A stretch of DNA of 64,000 bases, taken from Anabaena sphaerica FACHB-251. GTDB taxonomy: Bacteria; Cyanobacteriota; Cyanobacteriia; Cyanobacteriales; Nostocaceae. Location of the stretch: positions 141,508 to 205,507 of the forward strand of contig NZ_JACJQU010000008.1 of assembly GCF_014696825.1 (NCBI RefSeq), written 5' to 3'. Both the position numbers and the translations under genes were made by a program. Below the pieces are notes generated by a model. That model ran no database searches. It worked only from the letters and a program-made list of their open reading frames with translations, and was not told the DNA's origin. Below are positions 1 to 8,264 of the stretch, in pieces. How positions within the stretch are numbered: position 1 is the first letter of the stretch; each line of letters begins with the position of its first letter.

Positions 1-1
1 T

Positions 2-784
2 GTGGATTTTTACCCCAATGAATGCTGGTCTTTAAGACGGGGAAAAATTCATATTTGTAATGCTAAAAAATTTGGTTTACGTTGTCAACATATTCCCAAA
101 GATGTAAAACTTACTAACACTATTTGTATTCCTATGATTGCCCAAGGTGAGACTTTAGGGATGTTCCATATTATGACTAATAACCCCAAAGCCTTATCAG
201 AAACAAAAGAACAAATTGCCCGTGCTTTAGCTGAACAGGTAGGATTGGCTTTAGCTAATCTTAATCTACGAGAAACCCTACACCATCAAAGCATTAGAGA
301 TCCTTTAACGGGTTTATTTAATCGTCGTTATTTAGAAGAATTTTTAACTCAAGAAATCGCCCGCGCTCAACGTAAACAACAGCCTATAGGTGTGATCATG
401 TTAGATGTGGATCATTTCAAACGTTTTAATGATACCTATGGTCATGACGCAGGAGATTATGTATTAAAAGCTGTAGGTGGTGTTTTGAAAGAACATATTC
501 GGGGTTCAGATATTGCTTGTCGTTACGGTGGAGAAGAAATGAACGTCATTCTGCCCGAATCTTCTATTGAAGAAACTGCGATGAGAGCAGAAGAAATGAG
601 ACAGGCGATCGCCCAACTGTCCCTTTCTCATAATAGACAAACATTAGGTAGCATCACGGTATCTTTAGGAGTTGCTGGTTTTCCCCAACATGGTGCTAGT
701 AGTACGGCATTAATTCAAACTGCTGATGCTGCCCTATATCGTGCTAAAGCTGCTGGACGTAATCAAGTTATAGTTGCACCCTAG
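2..784 (+). CDS. GAF-GGDEF diguanylate cyclase-like protein (5' part outside window)
   Basis: This is the C-terminal part of a c-di-GMP signalling protein. The first ~90 residues look like the end of a GAF sensor domain, so the true start lies before the window and the GTG at base 2 is only the first in-frame start codon. A full GGDEF domain follows, with IRDPLTGLFNRRYLEE near residue 98, LDVDHFKRFNDTYGHDAGD near 132, and the active-site loop as RYGGEEM. An RxxD inhibitory-site motif (RGSD) lies five residues before GGEEM. The last position of the signature is Met instead of Phe, which may or may not reduce activity. A rho-independent terminator follows the stop. Confidence 0.88.
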   Translation: MDFYPNECWSLRRGKIHICNAKKFGLRCQHIPKDVKLTNTICIPMIAQGETLGMFHIMTNNPKALSETKEQIARALAEQVGLALANLNLRETLHHQSIRDPLTGLFNRRYLEEFLTQEIARAQRKQQPIGVIMLDVDHFKRFNDTYGHDAGDYVLKAVGGVLKEHIRGSDIACRYGGEEMNVILPESSIEETAMRAEEMRQAIAQLSLSHNRQTLGSITVSLGVAGFPQHGASSTALIQTADAALYRAKAAGRNQVIVAP

Positions 785-850
785 AAATTGAGACAGCAGG
801 AGTGCTGGGTGCTGGAGATAAATTCTAGACTTTTTCCCCAAATTAACATT

Positions 851-883
851 AACCGCCTATCCCAAAGAGACAGGCGGTTTTTT
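851..883 (+). terminator. Rho-independent terminator after the GGDEF gene
   Basis: An eight-base stem (aaccgcct paired with aggcggtt) encloses a loop of about 13 bases and is followed by a T run. It lies between the plus-strand GGDEF gene and the minus-strand psbJ, which converge here. The T run suits the plus strand. Confidence 0.75.
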
Positions 884-922
884 AATGTTGCTTGTTAAAC
901 AAAAATTCGGATCAGGTTATCA

Positions 923-1042
923 TTACAATGAAGAACCAACTCCGGCGTAGGCTCCATAAAAGAAAATACCTACAACAGTAATTACACCTAAACCTGCGAT
1001 TGTAGCGACAACCCACAGGGGAATTCTCCCACTTCCAGACAC
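923..1042 (-). CDS. psbJ: Photosystem II reaction centre protein J
   Basis: This is a 39-residue single-span thylakoid protein that binds near cytochrome b559 and takes part in plastoquinone exchange and PSII assembly. The hydrophobic core ([20 protein letters not shown]) and the C-terminal FFYGAYAG match PsbJ. I chose the GTG start because a strong ribosome-binding site (gggaggag) sits about six bases upstream and the resulting length fits the family. It is the last gene of psbEFLJ, 53 bp after psbL. Confidence 0.93.
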   Translation of the reverse strand: MSGSGRIPLWVVATIAGLGVITVVGIFFYGAYAGVGSSL

Positions 1043-1095
1043 AGTTTTCTCCTCCCTTACAAATAAATCAACAGAATTTAGCGATGAAGTTCCAG

Positions 1096-1215
1096 TTAGT
1101 TAAAGAAGTAACTGGAGAATAGAATCCCTAGAACGAAAATTAATAGCAGTCCCAGGTAAAGAGAAGTACGGTTTAATTCAACCGGTTGTTGATTAGGATT
1201 CGGTGATTTTTCCAT
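1096..1215 (-). CDS. psbL: Photosystem II protein L
   Basis: This 39-residue protein begins [20 protein letters not shown] and ends LFSSYFFN, which is diagnostic of PsbL. It has one transmembrane helix and supports PSII dimer stability and QA function. It is the third gene of psbEFLJ, starting 9 bp after the psbF stop, so it is almost certainly co-transcribed and translationally close-coupled. Confidence 0.96.
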   Translation of the reverse strand: MEKSPNPNQQPVELNRTSLYLGLLLIFVLGILFSSYFFN

Positions 1216-1224
1216 TACTTACTC

Positions 1225-1362
1225 CTAGCGTTGAATAAACTGCATTGCGGCGATCGCGCCTAAAAAGAAGACGGTTGGCACACCTAAAGTGTGAACTGCA
1301 AGCCATCTGACGGTAAAAATTGGATAGGTAACTGGTTGATTGATGTTATTGCCGCTGGCCAT
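1225..1362 (-). CDS. psbF: Cytochrome b559 beta subunit
   Basis: This 45-residue subunit has a single transmembrane helix carrying the haem-ligand histidine in the motif [11 protein letters not shown], and ends AAMQFIQR. With PsbE it ligates the b559 haem in the PSII core. It lies 9 bp downstream of psbE. A HIP1-type gcgatcgc octamer falls inside its coding sequence. Confidence 0.96.
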   Translation of the reverse strand: MASGNNINQPVTYPIFTVRWLAVHTLGVPTVFFLGAIAAMQFIQR

Positions 1363-1371
1363 GATTTCAAA

Positions 1372-1620
1372 CTACTTTTGGATAAATGTTTCTACTTGCT
1401 TTTTAGCTTCATAACGGTTGCTGACGATTGGCACTTCTTGCCGTACCTGAGTGAAATATTCATTAGGACGGGGTGTGCCAAACGCATCATAAGCTAGTCC
1501 AGTGCTGACAAATAGCCAACCAGCCACAAATAAAGCTGGGATGGTGATGCTGTGAATGACCCAGTAACGAATACTGGTAACAATGTCCGAAAATGGACGC
1601 TCTCCAGTGGTACCTGACAT
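1372..1620 (-). CDS. psbE: Cytochrome b559 alpha subunit
   Basis: This 82-residue protein begins [20 protein letters not shown] and has one transmembrane helix with the haem-ligand histidine in [11 protein letters not shown]. The lumenal tail contains the conserved [10 protein letters not shown]. The length is normal for cyanobacteria. It is the first gene of psbEFLJ; ycf48 lies 120 bp upstream on the same strand, so the promoter for the small PSII genes is either in that gap or further up at rubA/ycf48. Confidence 0.97.
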   Translation of the reverse strand: MSGTTGERPFSDIVTSIRYWVIHSITIPALFVAGWLFVSTGLAYDAFGTPRPNEYFTQVRQEVPIVSNRYEAKKQVETFIQK

Positions 1621-1740
1621 TTAGATAACTACCTTCGCAAAAACTACTATTGAGTTTATTATCCTACAAAGTTTAGAAAGAGTTACAAGTTGCAACGTTC
1701 TTCTCACAAAAGGTTATCATCTCTTAACGCACTTACTTAA

Positions 1741-2763
1741 CTAAGTGGCTTCAGATGAAGAAGCTGTTTCTGCTTCGGGGTTATATTTGAGCAAAACGCC
1801 GCGATCGCCAATGATAAAACCCTGTTCAGGATTGAAAAATACTATCTTGTACAAATTAGCGGCCACTTCTTCCACTTCACGGTCTTTTTCCCAAGTTTGA
1901 CCACCGTCGGTACTGCGTAGCAAGTTACCGCTACCACCACCAATCCAGATTTCATCTGGTGTACGATAGGCCAAATCTAGTAAACCCCAACTAGTAGACA
2001 ACTCTGGATATTCTACCTCTAACCACTCATCTGGTTTAGCCGGATCATTAAATTGAACTTGACCACCTCTTGCTAACAACCACAACTGGCCATTATCAGC
2101 AAAACCCATATTTTCTAAACGTCGGGAACTATTACGGTTATGGGGTTCCCAAGCAGTTTGTCCTGGTTCCCAAACTGAGTAAAAGCTACCTTTAGCGGAA
2201 ACAGCAATATACTTGCCATCGGGCGATCGCTCTAAGTTACGCACTACACCCACAGCGTTTTCTACTTGTGCTTTCCAGTTTTTACCACCATCTGTGGTTT
2301 TATAGATAGCTCCCACATCAGTAGCCATTTCTGCTGTATTTTCACCCAATGCTGTGATCACAATGGGGCTACCAGGCAATTTTTGATTCAAAGGCAAGCT
2401 AGACCAAGATTTACCTTCATCAGTAGTATGTAGCAACAAAGAAGGTTCTCCGACTATCCAACCTTCTTTACCTGCAAAGCTTACTGAGTCAAATCGAGAT
2501 TTTGGATCTTCAACTGCCAATTGTAGGGGTTGCCAAGTATTTCCACCATCATTGGTTTCTAGCAGGGTAGCATTACTACCAACTAAATAACCATGCTTGG
2601 GGTTATCAGTAAAAGCAATATCGAACAGTTTCGCGTCTGTTGGCACATTAATAACTTGCCAGGGATTATAGCTAACGGAAGGAACCTTGCTACAACCTAT
2701 ACAGGCTAGGACTACTATGAACGCGGCAAATATTCCTTGCCACCTTTTTACAATTGAACGCAT
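1741..2763 (-). CDS. ycf48: Photosystem II assembly factor Ycf48/HCF136
   Basis: This 340-residue lumenal beta-propeller assists early PSII assembly by stabilising newly made D1. The N-terminus is a lipoprotein-type signal peptide (basic start, hydrophobic stretch, candidate lipobox cysteines at residues 21 and 24). The body has repeated bacterial neuraminidase/BNR-like motifs of the form TNDGGNTWQ, TTDEGKSWS, TTDGGKNWK and STDGGQTWE, one per blade. Its position between rubA and psbEFLJ is the conserved cyanobacterial PSII-assembly arrangement. Length is typical. Confidence 0.95.
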   Translation of the reverse strand: MRSIVKRWQGIFAAFIVVLACIGCSKVPSVSYNPWQVINVPTDAKLFDIAFTDNPKHGYLVGSNATLLETNDGGNTWQPLQLAVEDPKSRFDSVSFAGKEGWIVGEPSLLLHTTDEGKSWSSLPLNQKLPGSPIVITALGENTAEMATDVGAIYKTTDGGKNWKAQVENAVGVVRNLERSPDGKYIAVSAKGSFYSVWEPGQTAWEPHNRNSSRRLENMGFADNGQLWLLARGGQVQFNDPAKPDEWLEVEYPELSTSWGLLDLAYRTPDEIWIGGGSGNLLRSTDGGQTWEKDREVEEVAANLYKIVFFNPEQGFIIGDRGVLLKYNPEAETASSSEAT

Positions 2764-2870
2764 CAGTATTTCTTAGTTATTTCTAAATTTGAATTAAGGG
2801 AACAGGGAACTCTTAACAGGGAACAGGTAGAAATCTTTCCTCTCCATCACCCCAACTCCCAAAGGGGATG

Positions 2871-3215
2871 TTATTGTAAGCCGTAGAGACTGATAAAAAA
2901 CAAAAAGCCAAGTGCCAAAGCACCGAAAATCAAAATGTTTTTTTGGGTTGGTGTGAGTTTATTTACACCCAACCCGTAAGCTAAGTTTTCTTTGAAACCA
3001 GATGCCGTACCCGCAGGACCGATGTTAGCAAAAGCTACCTTCTTAGCGGTACAAACTGGACAACGCCAATTTACAGGTAGTTCTGCAAAAGCCGTTCCAG
3101 CAGGGATATCATACTTGCCGTCTCCCTTCTCAGGTTCATAAACATAACCGCAGGAGCGACACTCATAGCGGTCTAACTCCTGAGTGTCAAGAGCTTCTTC
3201 AGCTTGTTCGCTCAT
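2871..3215 (-). CDS. rubA: Membrane-anchored rubredoxin RubA
   Basis: Rubredoxin domain with two cysteine pairs (CRSCGYVYEP and WRCPVCTAKK) holding one iron, followed by a linker and one C-terminal transmembrane helix near residues 93-111. RubA is needed for PSII accumulation in oxygenic phototrophs. I chose the ATG at 3215 (MSEQAEE...) rather than the one six codons upstream because an AGGAGG box lies at 3225-3230, about nine bases before it; the upstream start would leave that box inside the coding region. First gene of the rubA-ycf48-psbEFLJ block and divergent from ndhC. Confidence 0.94.
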   Translation of the reverse strand: MSEQAEEALDTQELDRYECRSCGYVYEPEKGDGKYDIPAGTAFAELPVNWRCPVCTAKKVAFANIGPAGTASGFKENLAYGLGVNKLTPTQKNILIFGALALGFLFFISLYGLQ

Positions 3216-3411
3216 GGCGCAAGTCCTCCTCAAGAGGAAATCTTAAAGATACGTTAAAAATTATGACATAATTGTTAGACTTTTCTATCACTCCCAAAAA
3301 CTAATCAAATACACTCAGCGCGTCTGTTTCCCAGATTTCAGAAAACTCTAAAAGATATAATGTAAAAGAAACTCACAGCTTTATTTCCACTATCAGCGGT
3401 AGATATCCATT

Positions 3412-3774
3412 GTGTTTGTCCTCAACGGTTACGAATACCTTCTAGGCTTCTTCCTCCTCTGTAGCCTAGTACCAGCCCTGGCGCTCTCAGCGTCCAAGCT
3501 TCTTAGACCTAGTAGCTACAGCCCCGAACGGCGCACAACTTATGAATCCGGCATGGAACCCATTGGCGGAGCCTGGATTCAATTCAACATTCGCTACTAT
3601 ATGTTCGCTTTAGTCTTTGTCGTTTTTGACGTAGAGACTGTTTTTCTGTACCCTTGGGCGGTAGCTTTCCACCGTTTGGGATTGTTGGCGTTTATTGAAG
3701 CCTTGATTTTTATTGCGATTCTTGTAATCGCTTTAGTTTACGCATGGCGTAAAGGAGCATTGGAATGGTCTTGA
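3412..3774 (+). CDS. ndhC: NDH-1 subunit 3 (NdhC)
   Basis: This 120-residue membrane subunit of the photosynthetic NDH-1 complex has three transmembrane helices. It contains the family segments [12 protein letters not shown], a loop facing the quinone channel, and [12 protein letters not shown]. The start is GTG. Its 3' end overlaps ndhK by 10 bp, the usual translational coupling of ndhC-K-J. The 196 bp gap to rubA must carry promoters for both directions. Confidence 0.96.
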   Translation: MFVLNGYEYLLGFFLLCSLVPALALSASKLLRPSSYSPERRTTYESGMEPIGGAWIQFNIRYYMFALVFVVFDVETVFLYPWAVAFHRLGLLAFIEALIFIAILVIALVYAWRKGALEWS

Positions 3775-4499
3775 ATTCTAATATAACCACCCAGGACAAA
3801 GAGCGAATTATTAACCCCATTGAACGTCCTACAGTTACTCAAGAACTGTCAGAAAATGTCATCTTGACTACCGTTGACGACCTTTACAACTGGGCGCGGC
3901 TTTCTAGTTTGTGGCCTTTGCTGTTTGGTACAGCTTGCTGCTTTATTGAATTTGCGGCTTTAATTGGTTCTCGTTTTGACTTTGACCGTTTTGGACTAAT
4001 TCCTCGTTCTAGTCCCCGTCAAGCTGATCTAATTATCACTGCTGGGACAATTACCATGAAGATGGCTCCTCAATTGGTGCGCCTTTATGAACAAATGCCC
4101 GAACCCAAGTATGTAATTGCTATGGGTGCTTGTACAATTACAGGCGGGATGTTCAGCGTTGACTCTCCTAGTGCTGTGCGCGGAGTTGATAAGCTGATTC
4201 CGGTGGATGTTTATTTACCTGGTTGTCCTCCCCGTCCAGAAGCGATTATTGATGCAATTATTAAGTTGCGGAAGAAAATTGCTAATGATTCGATGCAAGA
4301 ACGGGGTCAAATCAAGCAAACCCATCGCTACTACAGTACAACTCACAATATGAAGCCAGTTCCGGAAATTTTAACTGGTAAGTATTTACAATCAGAGACT
4401 CGCTTCAATCCTCCGAAGGAATTAACAGAAGCAATTGGTATGCCTGTACCGCCGGCATTGCTGACATCCAAAACAAAGGAGGAAGAAAAGCGTGGCTGA
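3765..4499 (+). CDS. ndhK: NDH-1 subunit K, iron-sulfur N2 protein
   Basis: This 244-residue peripheral-arm subunit carries the N2 [4Fe-4S] cluster next to the ferredoxin/plastoquinone path. The cluster ligands are visible as adjacent cysteines in GTACCFIEF, one in MGACTITGG, and one in LPGCPPRPE. The C-terminal extension of about 60 residues (from TTHNMKPV) is typical of cyanobacterial NdhK. It overlaps ndhC by 10 bp and ndhJ by 8 bp, so the three genes form one operon. Confidence 0.97.
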   Translation: MVLNSNITTQDKERIINPIERPTVTQELSENVILTTVDDLYNWARLSSLWPLLFGTACCFIEFAALIGSRFDFDRFGLIPRSSPRQADLIITAGTITMKMAPQLVRLYEQMPEPKYVIAMGACTITGGMFSVDSPSAVRGVDKLIPVDVYLPGCPPRPEAIIDAIIKLRKKIANDSMQERGQIKQTHRYYSTTHNMKPVPEILTGKYLQSETRFNPPKELTEAIGMPVPPALLTSKTKEEEKRG

Positions 4500-5019
4500 T
4501 GAAGAATCTAAATTAGTTCCTGCTGCGGAAGAGTCCATAGTTCCAGCGGGTCAGGTTTCCCAGTGGTTAACTGAAAATGGCTTTGATCATGAATCTTTAG
4601 CGCCAGACGTTAACGGGGTAGAGATTATTAAGGTAGACGCAGATTTCTTGCTTCCTACTGCTACAGCTTTATACGCCTACGGGTTTAATTATCTCCAGTT
4701 TCAGGGAGGTATCGACTTGGGTCCAGGACAGGAATTGGTAAGTGTTTATCACTTGGTAAAGGTGAGTGATAATGCTGATAAGCCGGAAGAAGTGCGGGTG
4801 AAGGTGTTCTTACCTAGAGAAAATCCCACTGTGCCTTCAGTTTACTGGATTTGGAAGACTGCGGACTGGCAAGAGCGTGAGTCTTACGATATGCTCGGTA
4901 TTATCTATGAGGGTCATCCTAATCTGAAGCGGATTTTGATGCCGGAAGATTGGGTAGGTTGGCCTTTGCGTAAGGATTACATCTCGCCTGATTTCTATGA
5001 GTTGCAAGATGCTTATTAG
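4492..5019 (+). CDS. ndhJ: NDH-1 subunit J (30 kDa-type)
   Basis: This 175-residue NdhJ/NuoC-like subunit of the peripheral arm starts at GTG, overlapping ndhK by 8 bp. The C-terminal third carries the family signature ([20 protein letters not shown] and [10 protein letters not shown]) that packs against NdhH and NdhK. Last gene of the operon; a strong terminator follows 26 bp downstream. Confidence 0.96.
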   Translation: MADEESKLVPAAEESIVPAGQVSQWLTENGFDHESLAPDVNGVEIIKVDADFLLPTATALYAYGFNYLQFQGGIDLGPGQELVSVYHLVKVSDNADKPEEVRVKVFLPRENPTVPSVYWIWKTADWQERESYDMLGIIYEGHPNLKRILMPEDWVGWPLRKDYISPDFYELQDAY

Positions 5020-5045
5020 GTAGTGCTGAGTTTTAATCTGTGATT

Positions 5046-5081
5046 TACCCCTTTCCGATGGCGGAGAGGGGTATTGTTTTT
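5046..5081 (+). terminator. Rho-independent terminator of ndhCKJ
   Basis: A perfect 12-base stem (tacccctttccg / cggagaggggta) with a four-base loop is followed by ttgttttt. It sits just after the ndhJ stop in the sense direction and separates the NDH operon from the accessory gene that follows. Confidence 0.85.
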
Positions 5082-5304
5082 GGTATTACATCTCAAGGCA
5101 TTTTTGAATAAACTGAGAAAGATTTTGGTTACTTAAGTATTGACGGGTGAGGAATTGTCAATTCTTTCACCAACTTGTAAGTATGCGCTGTATTCTAACT
5201 AGAATTTTAGTGCATGAATAAGTGATCATGAACAAAAAAGCCTCTGAAGTATTAAGCTTTACATTTCATTTAGGCTTACTAAAGTAAAAAAATACGTGTT
5301 TATA

Positions 5305-6129
5305 ATGACTCTACTCGTATCCTGGATTGGTATAGATAGTCGTAAAGTTGCATCAATTTATATTGCAGCCGATAGCAGAATAAGTTGGGCAAATTTAGCG
5401 AATTTTGATCATGGGAGAAAGGTTTTTGCTTTCAATAAATATCCAGACATTTTGGGATATTGCGGTGATGTTATGTTCCCTTCAATTGTTCTGGGGCAAA
5501 TTGTAGAGATGGCAGACAATGGATTACTTTTCAAAGAAAATTATAAATGTAAACAGAAGTTCGAGGCAATTAAAGAGAAATTAATCCAAATATTTCATAA
5601 ATATCCCCATCATATCAACGGAATCACTCAAGATAGCTTACAAATTATACACGCATCCAGAGAATCTGATAATTGCACTAACTTTTTTTGTCACTTAATA
5701 GAATGGAAAAGAGATAAAGGATGGTCAGGTAAAAAACTAATTTTTCCAGAAAAATCAGATACACTGGCTATACTTGGTTCTGGTGCAGTCGAGTTTAATA
5801 AAAACTATGAGCGGTATATACAAGGACCAAACAAATCAACGAGCCGTAATGTTTTTCACTGCTTCTGTGACACTCTTTTTAATTCAAAGGATATAAATTG
5901 TGGAGGTGCGCCTCAATTAGTTGGTATTTACTCTAAGCCTGAATCCACTGCCAAAAAATTCGGCATTATTAAAGATAAGAAAAGATATTTATTTGGCTCT
6001 CAAATTGATGACTTAATTAATTTTAATAATATAGAGTGGAGAAACGATTTGTTTGAACTATGTGATGGAAATACTATGAAAAAGTTTGAAAAAGCTCAAA
6101 AACAGCCTAATCAATTAAAACGGTACTAA
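5305..6129 (+). CDS. Orphan proteasome/HslV-like Ntn-hydrolase (predicted)
   Basis: I do not know a named family for this 274-residue protein, but it shows the proteasome-fold catalytic pattern. If translation starts at ATG 5305 (instead of GTG 5296), the protein begins Met-Thr, so Met removal exposes Thr1 as nucleophile. It continues with AADSR (Asp22, Arg24) and RKVF (Lys38); the Asp-to-Lys spacing of 16 equals Asp17/Lys33 of proteasome beta subunits. GYCGD follows, and a GSGA motif near residue 157 resembles the GSG loop of beta subunits and HslV. The protein is longer than HslV (~175), with an insertion between the halves and a basic tail. It is flanked by intergenic DNA, more AT-rich than ndh, and has no ATPase partner beside it. 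The substrate is unknown; defence or self-processing is a guess. Confidence 0.6.
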   Translation: MTLLVSWIGIDSRKVASIYIAADSRISWANLANFDHGRKVFAFNKYPDILGYCGDVMFPSIVLGQIVEMADNGLLFKENYKCKQKFEAIKEKLIQIFHKYPHHINGITQDSLQIIHASRESDNCTNFFCHLIEWKRDKGWSGKKLIFPEKSDTLAILGSGAVEFNKNYERYIQGPNKSTSRNVFHCFCDTLFNSKDINCGGAPQLVGIYSKPESTAKKFGIIKDKKRYLFGSQIDDLINFNNIEWRNDLFELCDGNTMKKFEKAQKQPNQLKRY

Positions 6130-6260
6130 TCTACTATTAGCTAGTGACGGTATGACAACCCACTGAATTGAATTGTGAAATTTTTCTGTATATTTGCCAT
6201 TATATTAAAATTTCAATTATGATATAATGTATGAATATAAGAAATCATACAAAAGCAACT

Positions 6261-6353
6261 CCCCAGACCCTCACTATTTACTTATACCTCATGAGGGTGC
6301 GAGGTGCTGTAGGAAATCGGTACATTTAAACTGTACCGACTTTCCCACTGGGG
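6261..6353 (+). ncRNA. Candidate structured RNA (three-way junction)
   Basis: This 93-base stretch can fold into a closed three-way junction: P1 pairs 6261-6266 (ccccag) with 6348-6353 (ctgggg); P2 pairs 6267-6273 with 6292-6298 (accctca/tgagggt); P3 pairs 6312-6324 with 6332-6345, 13 pairs with one bulged base. A TATAAT box lies at 6223-6228, at a distance suited to a start near 6235. The strand is therefore likely plus, but the fold works on either strand. It matches no RNA family I recognise. It could also be a transposon remnant or a complex terminator of the preceding gene. Confidence 0.35.
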
Positions 6354-6469
6354 TTAAATTTATAGTAATACCCAATGTTAAATTATTTCATGAAACCAAG
6401 ATGTGATTACCTGTATTGCAGGGTGTCTTAATTAATTGTAACGAGACCTCTACTTTTTCAAGCTAACCC

Positions 6470-6871
6470 TTATATGGCTGTTGAAACAGTAAGCAAACCA
6501 AGATGTTGAACAAATGGCAAAAAATCTTTATCGCTGAATAGAAGTGGGTTTTGGCTTTCAATACAAAAAGTGGCGATATTCACATCAGCCGTTTTACGAA
6601 TCGTGATACCACGCTTTCGGAGAAATCTATAGTTATCCACACTTTTGAGAGCAAGATCAACGCCTAACATCTCAAAAATTGTTAGAGAAGTCAATAATTC
6701 TTTTGCTGTTTGATAGTCTCTATCTGAGCGAAATCCTTGCAATACCTCCGTCAAAATGAGATCACCAATGGCAAGAGGTTCTACTCCCAAAAGAGTATCC
6801 AGTTTATTAGTTTCTGGGGTTTCCCTACCATTGAAATAGTCTATCCATACACTTGAATCTACAAGAATCAT
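6470..6871 (-). CDS. vapC: VapC-type PIN-domain ribonuclease toxin
   Basis: This 133-residue PIN domain starts MILVDSSVWIDYF, giving the first catalytic Asp. Further acidic residues are the Glu in LILTEVLQGF, Asp in KTADVNIATFC, and Asp in LFSDKDFLPF. VapC toxins cut tRNA or rRNA when freed from VapB. The start codon overlaps the stop of vapB by 4 bp, so the pair is translationally coupled with antitoxin first. Length is normal and no lesion is seen. Confidence 0.9.
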   Translation of the reverse strand: MILVDSSVWIDYFNGRETPETNKLDTLLGVEPLAIGDLILTEVLQGFRSDRDYQTAKELLTSLTIFEMLGVDLALKSVDNYRFLRKRGITIRKTADVNIATFCIESQNPLLFSDKDFLPFVQHLGLLTVSTAI

Positions 6872-7062
6872 GAATTTGTTCTCATATCTTCAAGGTTGCC
6901 TTCCCATTTTAGATTACCGCGATAAGCCTTTATTTTTTCTTGTTGCTTTAGTTTAATCAGTGTTTTAAGTCCAAGTTCTATAACTTCTTGTTTAGTTTTC
7001 AGTCCAGTTGCTTTAATAGCATCATCTATCAGTTGTTCATCAATGATGATGTTAGTTGTCAT
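6868..7062 (-). CDS. vapB: VapB-type antitoxin
   Basis: This 64-residue protein starts MTTNIIIDEQLIDDAIKATG, a ribbon-helix-helix pattern typical of the VapB type in which the N-terminus binds the operator. The C-terminal part (YRGNLKWEGNLEDMR) resembles the toxin-wrapping tail. It is the first gene of vapBC and overlaps vapC by 4 bp. The complex probably represses its own promoter, upstream in 7063-7200. Confidence 0.88.
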   Translation of the reverse strand: MTTNIIIDEQLIDDAIKATGLKTKQEVIELGLKTLIKLKQQEKIKAYRGNLKWEGNLEDMRTNS

Positions 7063-7162
7063 AATTATAATCTGTGGATTTTGATGTTTACATAAAATTA
7101 TATTGTATTTTTTTAGAAAATGTTACATCAAGTTACAGGATATAAGGCTTAAAAATATCAAT

Positions 7163-7189
7163 GGTGCGTTACCCACAGCATAACGCACC
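7163..7189. repeat. Inverted repeat between hypothetical gene and vapBC
   Basis: A nine-base perfect stem (ggtgcgtta / taacgcacc) with a nine-base loop. It lies 16 bp beyond the stop of the minus-strand gene at 7205-7444 and could act as its terminator, although the T run after it is weak. The gtgcgtta motif is a common cyanobacterial intergenic repeat. Confidence 0.5.
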
Positions 7190-7204
7190 CCACAAATTTA
7201 AACT

Positions 7205-7444
7205 TTACATCTTTCCTTTTGCCATGACTTGTTGCAGATGATGGCGAATTTCGTGTGCTTCATCAATTTCTGATTGACGCAACTTTTCAAACAGTTCTAC
7301 ACAAGGTTGAGAATTTGCTTCTTGGGCATCTTGAATGTAACGTTCATAAGCTTGCACTGCTGCGGCTTTATTATGCAGTACGGTAATAAAATCGTATTCT
7401 AAATTACTAATTGGCTCTTGAGTTTTTGTCTTGGTAGTAGTCAT
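7205..7444 (-). CDS. Small helical hypothetical protein
   Basis: I do not recognise a named family for this 79-residue protein. After a polar Thr/Lys N-terminus it is predicted to form a two-helix hairpin, with Glu and His placed in a ferritin-like manner (LEYDFITVL in the first helix; SEIDEAHEIRHHL in the second, including an ExxxH spacing). A half-ferritin or encapsulin-cargo relation is possible but unproven. It stands alone, convergent with nothing, and has a potential hairpin terminator. Confidence 0.6.
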   Translation of the reverse strand: MTTTKTKTQEPISNLEYDFITVLHNKAAAVQAYERYIQDAQEANSQPCVELFEKLRQSEIDEAHEIRHHLQQVMAKGKM

Positions 7445-7560
7445 TATTTTTTGACCCTTTAAGTGTTTATTGTTTATTTAATTTATACCTACTCTCGAAG
7501 TTTGATTCATCTACCTGCAAGTTGACAAAAATATTACCCTCAGACATAAGTCCAGAAGAT

Positions 7561-7593
7561 AGATCCCCAACTTCTTAAAGAAGTCGGGGATCT
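7561..7593. repeat. 33-bp palindromic repeat, copy 1
   Basis: Member of a dispersed 33-bp palindrome of the form agatcccc...ggggatct, with 15-base arms around a three-base centre. This copy has one mismatch in the arms (ccaac against gtcgg). It lies between the genes ending at 7205 and 7630. Other copies are at 13885-13948 (split), 15298-15330, 17313-17344 (degenerate), 25385-25417 and 38097-38129. Confidence 0.85.
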
Positions 7594-7629
7594 GGGTATG
7601 ATATTTATTTCTACCCATTGGCTTATTTA

Positions 7630-8190
7630 CTATGACATAGGCTGGTTTTGCTTACATTGATCTGAATACTGAAATTCCGACTCGTTTTGTCGTTCTCTCC
7701 GTCCTTTATCAACAATTGGGCAAAATTTCGTGTTCGCACTCATGCAGTCCATGTGGGGTGTTTTCGCACACACTAATAATAGTCCACCCAAAATGAGCAA
7801 TAAACCACAAATTGCGGCTGTTTGTACTCCTGAAATTTCTAATGCACCATGAACCACTACTTCCCGCAGTACGGAAACAATTGCAACTTCGACTGCTACA
7901 CCAACAGAAATACTATGCTCTTGTAAGTAGACCATTAGTAGTCGAAATAACTCTACTAGAATCAACACAAATAGCATTTTGGATGTCAATTCTTTGTAGC
8001 CTAGTGACTGTGTGATGGCAATAAATATACCCCACAACTGTATCAACATAACTGCAAATAAGGCTAAACATAGGACAATCACAATTAGGTCTTGGAATGC
8101 CTCCATGTTACGAACTATTGTATGGCGATCTAACCAGCGATCGCAAAATAAAAACCTACTCTTGAAGCGTTTTTGCATGACTATCCACAT
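7630..8190 (-). CDS. PsiE-like membrane protein
   Basis: This 186-residue membrane protein has about four hydrophobic helices (starting near DLIVIVLCLALFAVML) and the segment LVELFRLLMVYLQEHSISVGVAVEVAIVSVLREVV, which resembles the phosphate-starvation-inducible PsiE family. The role of PsiE is not established. Both ATG 8190 and ATG 8178 (MQKRF) are plausible starts; neither has a clear Shine-Dalgarno. The C-terminal 50 residues after the last helix are polar and probably cytoplasmic. Confidence 0.7.
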   Translation of the reverse strand: MWIVMQKRFKSRFLFCDRWLDRHTIVRNMEAFQDLIVIVLCLALFAVMLIQLWGIFIAITQSLGYKELTSKMLFVLILVELFRLLMVYLQEHSISVGVAVEVAIVSVLREVVVHGALEISGVQTAAICGLLLILGGLLLVCAKTPHMDCMSANTKFCPIVDKGRRERQNESEFQYSDQCKQNQPMS

Positions 8191-8264
8191 TCCAATGGCA
8201 ATTTAGACCACACTAGCCGTTTAACCCCTTTTTCTTATTGTTACGTAATATTAATGCTTATGCC

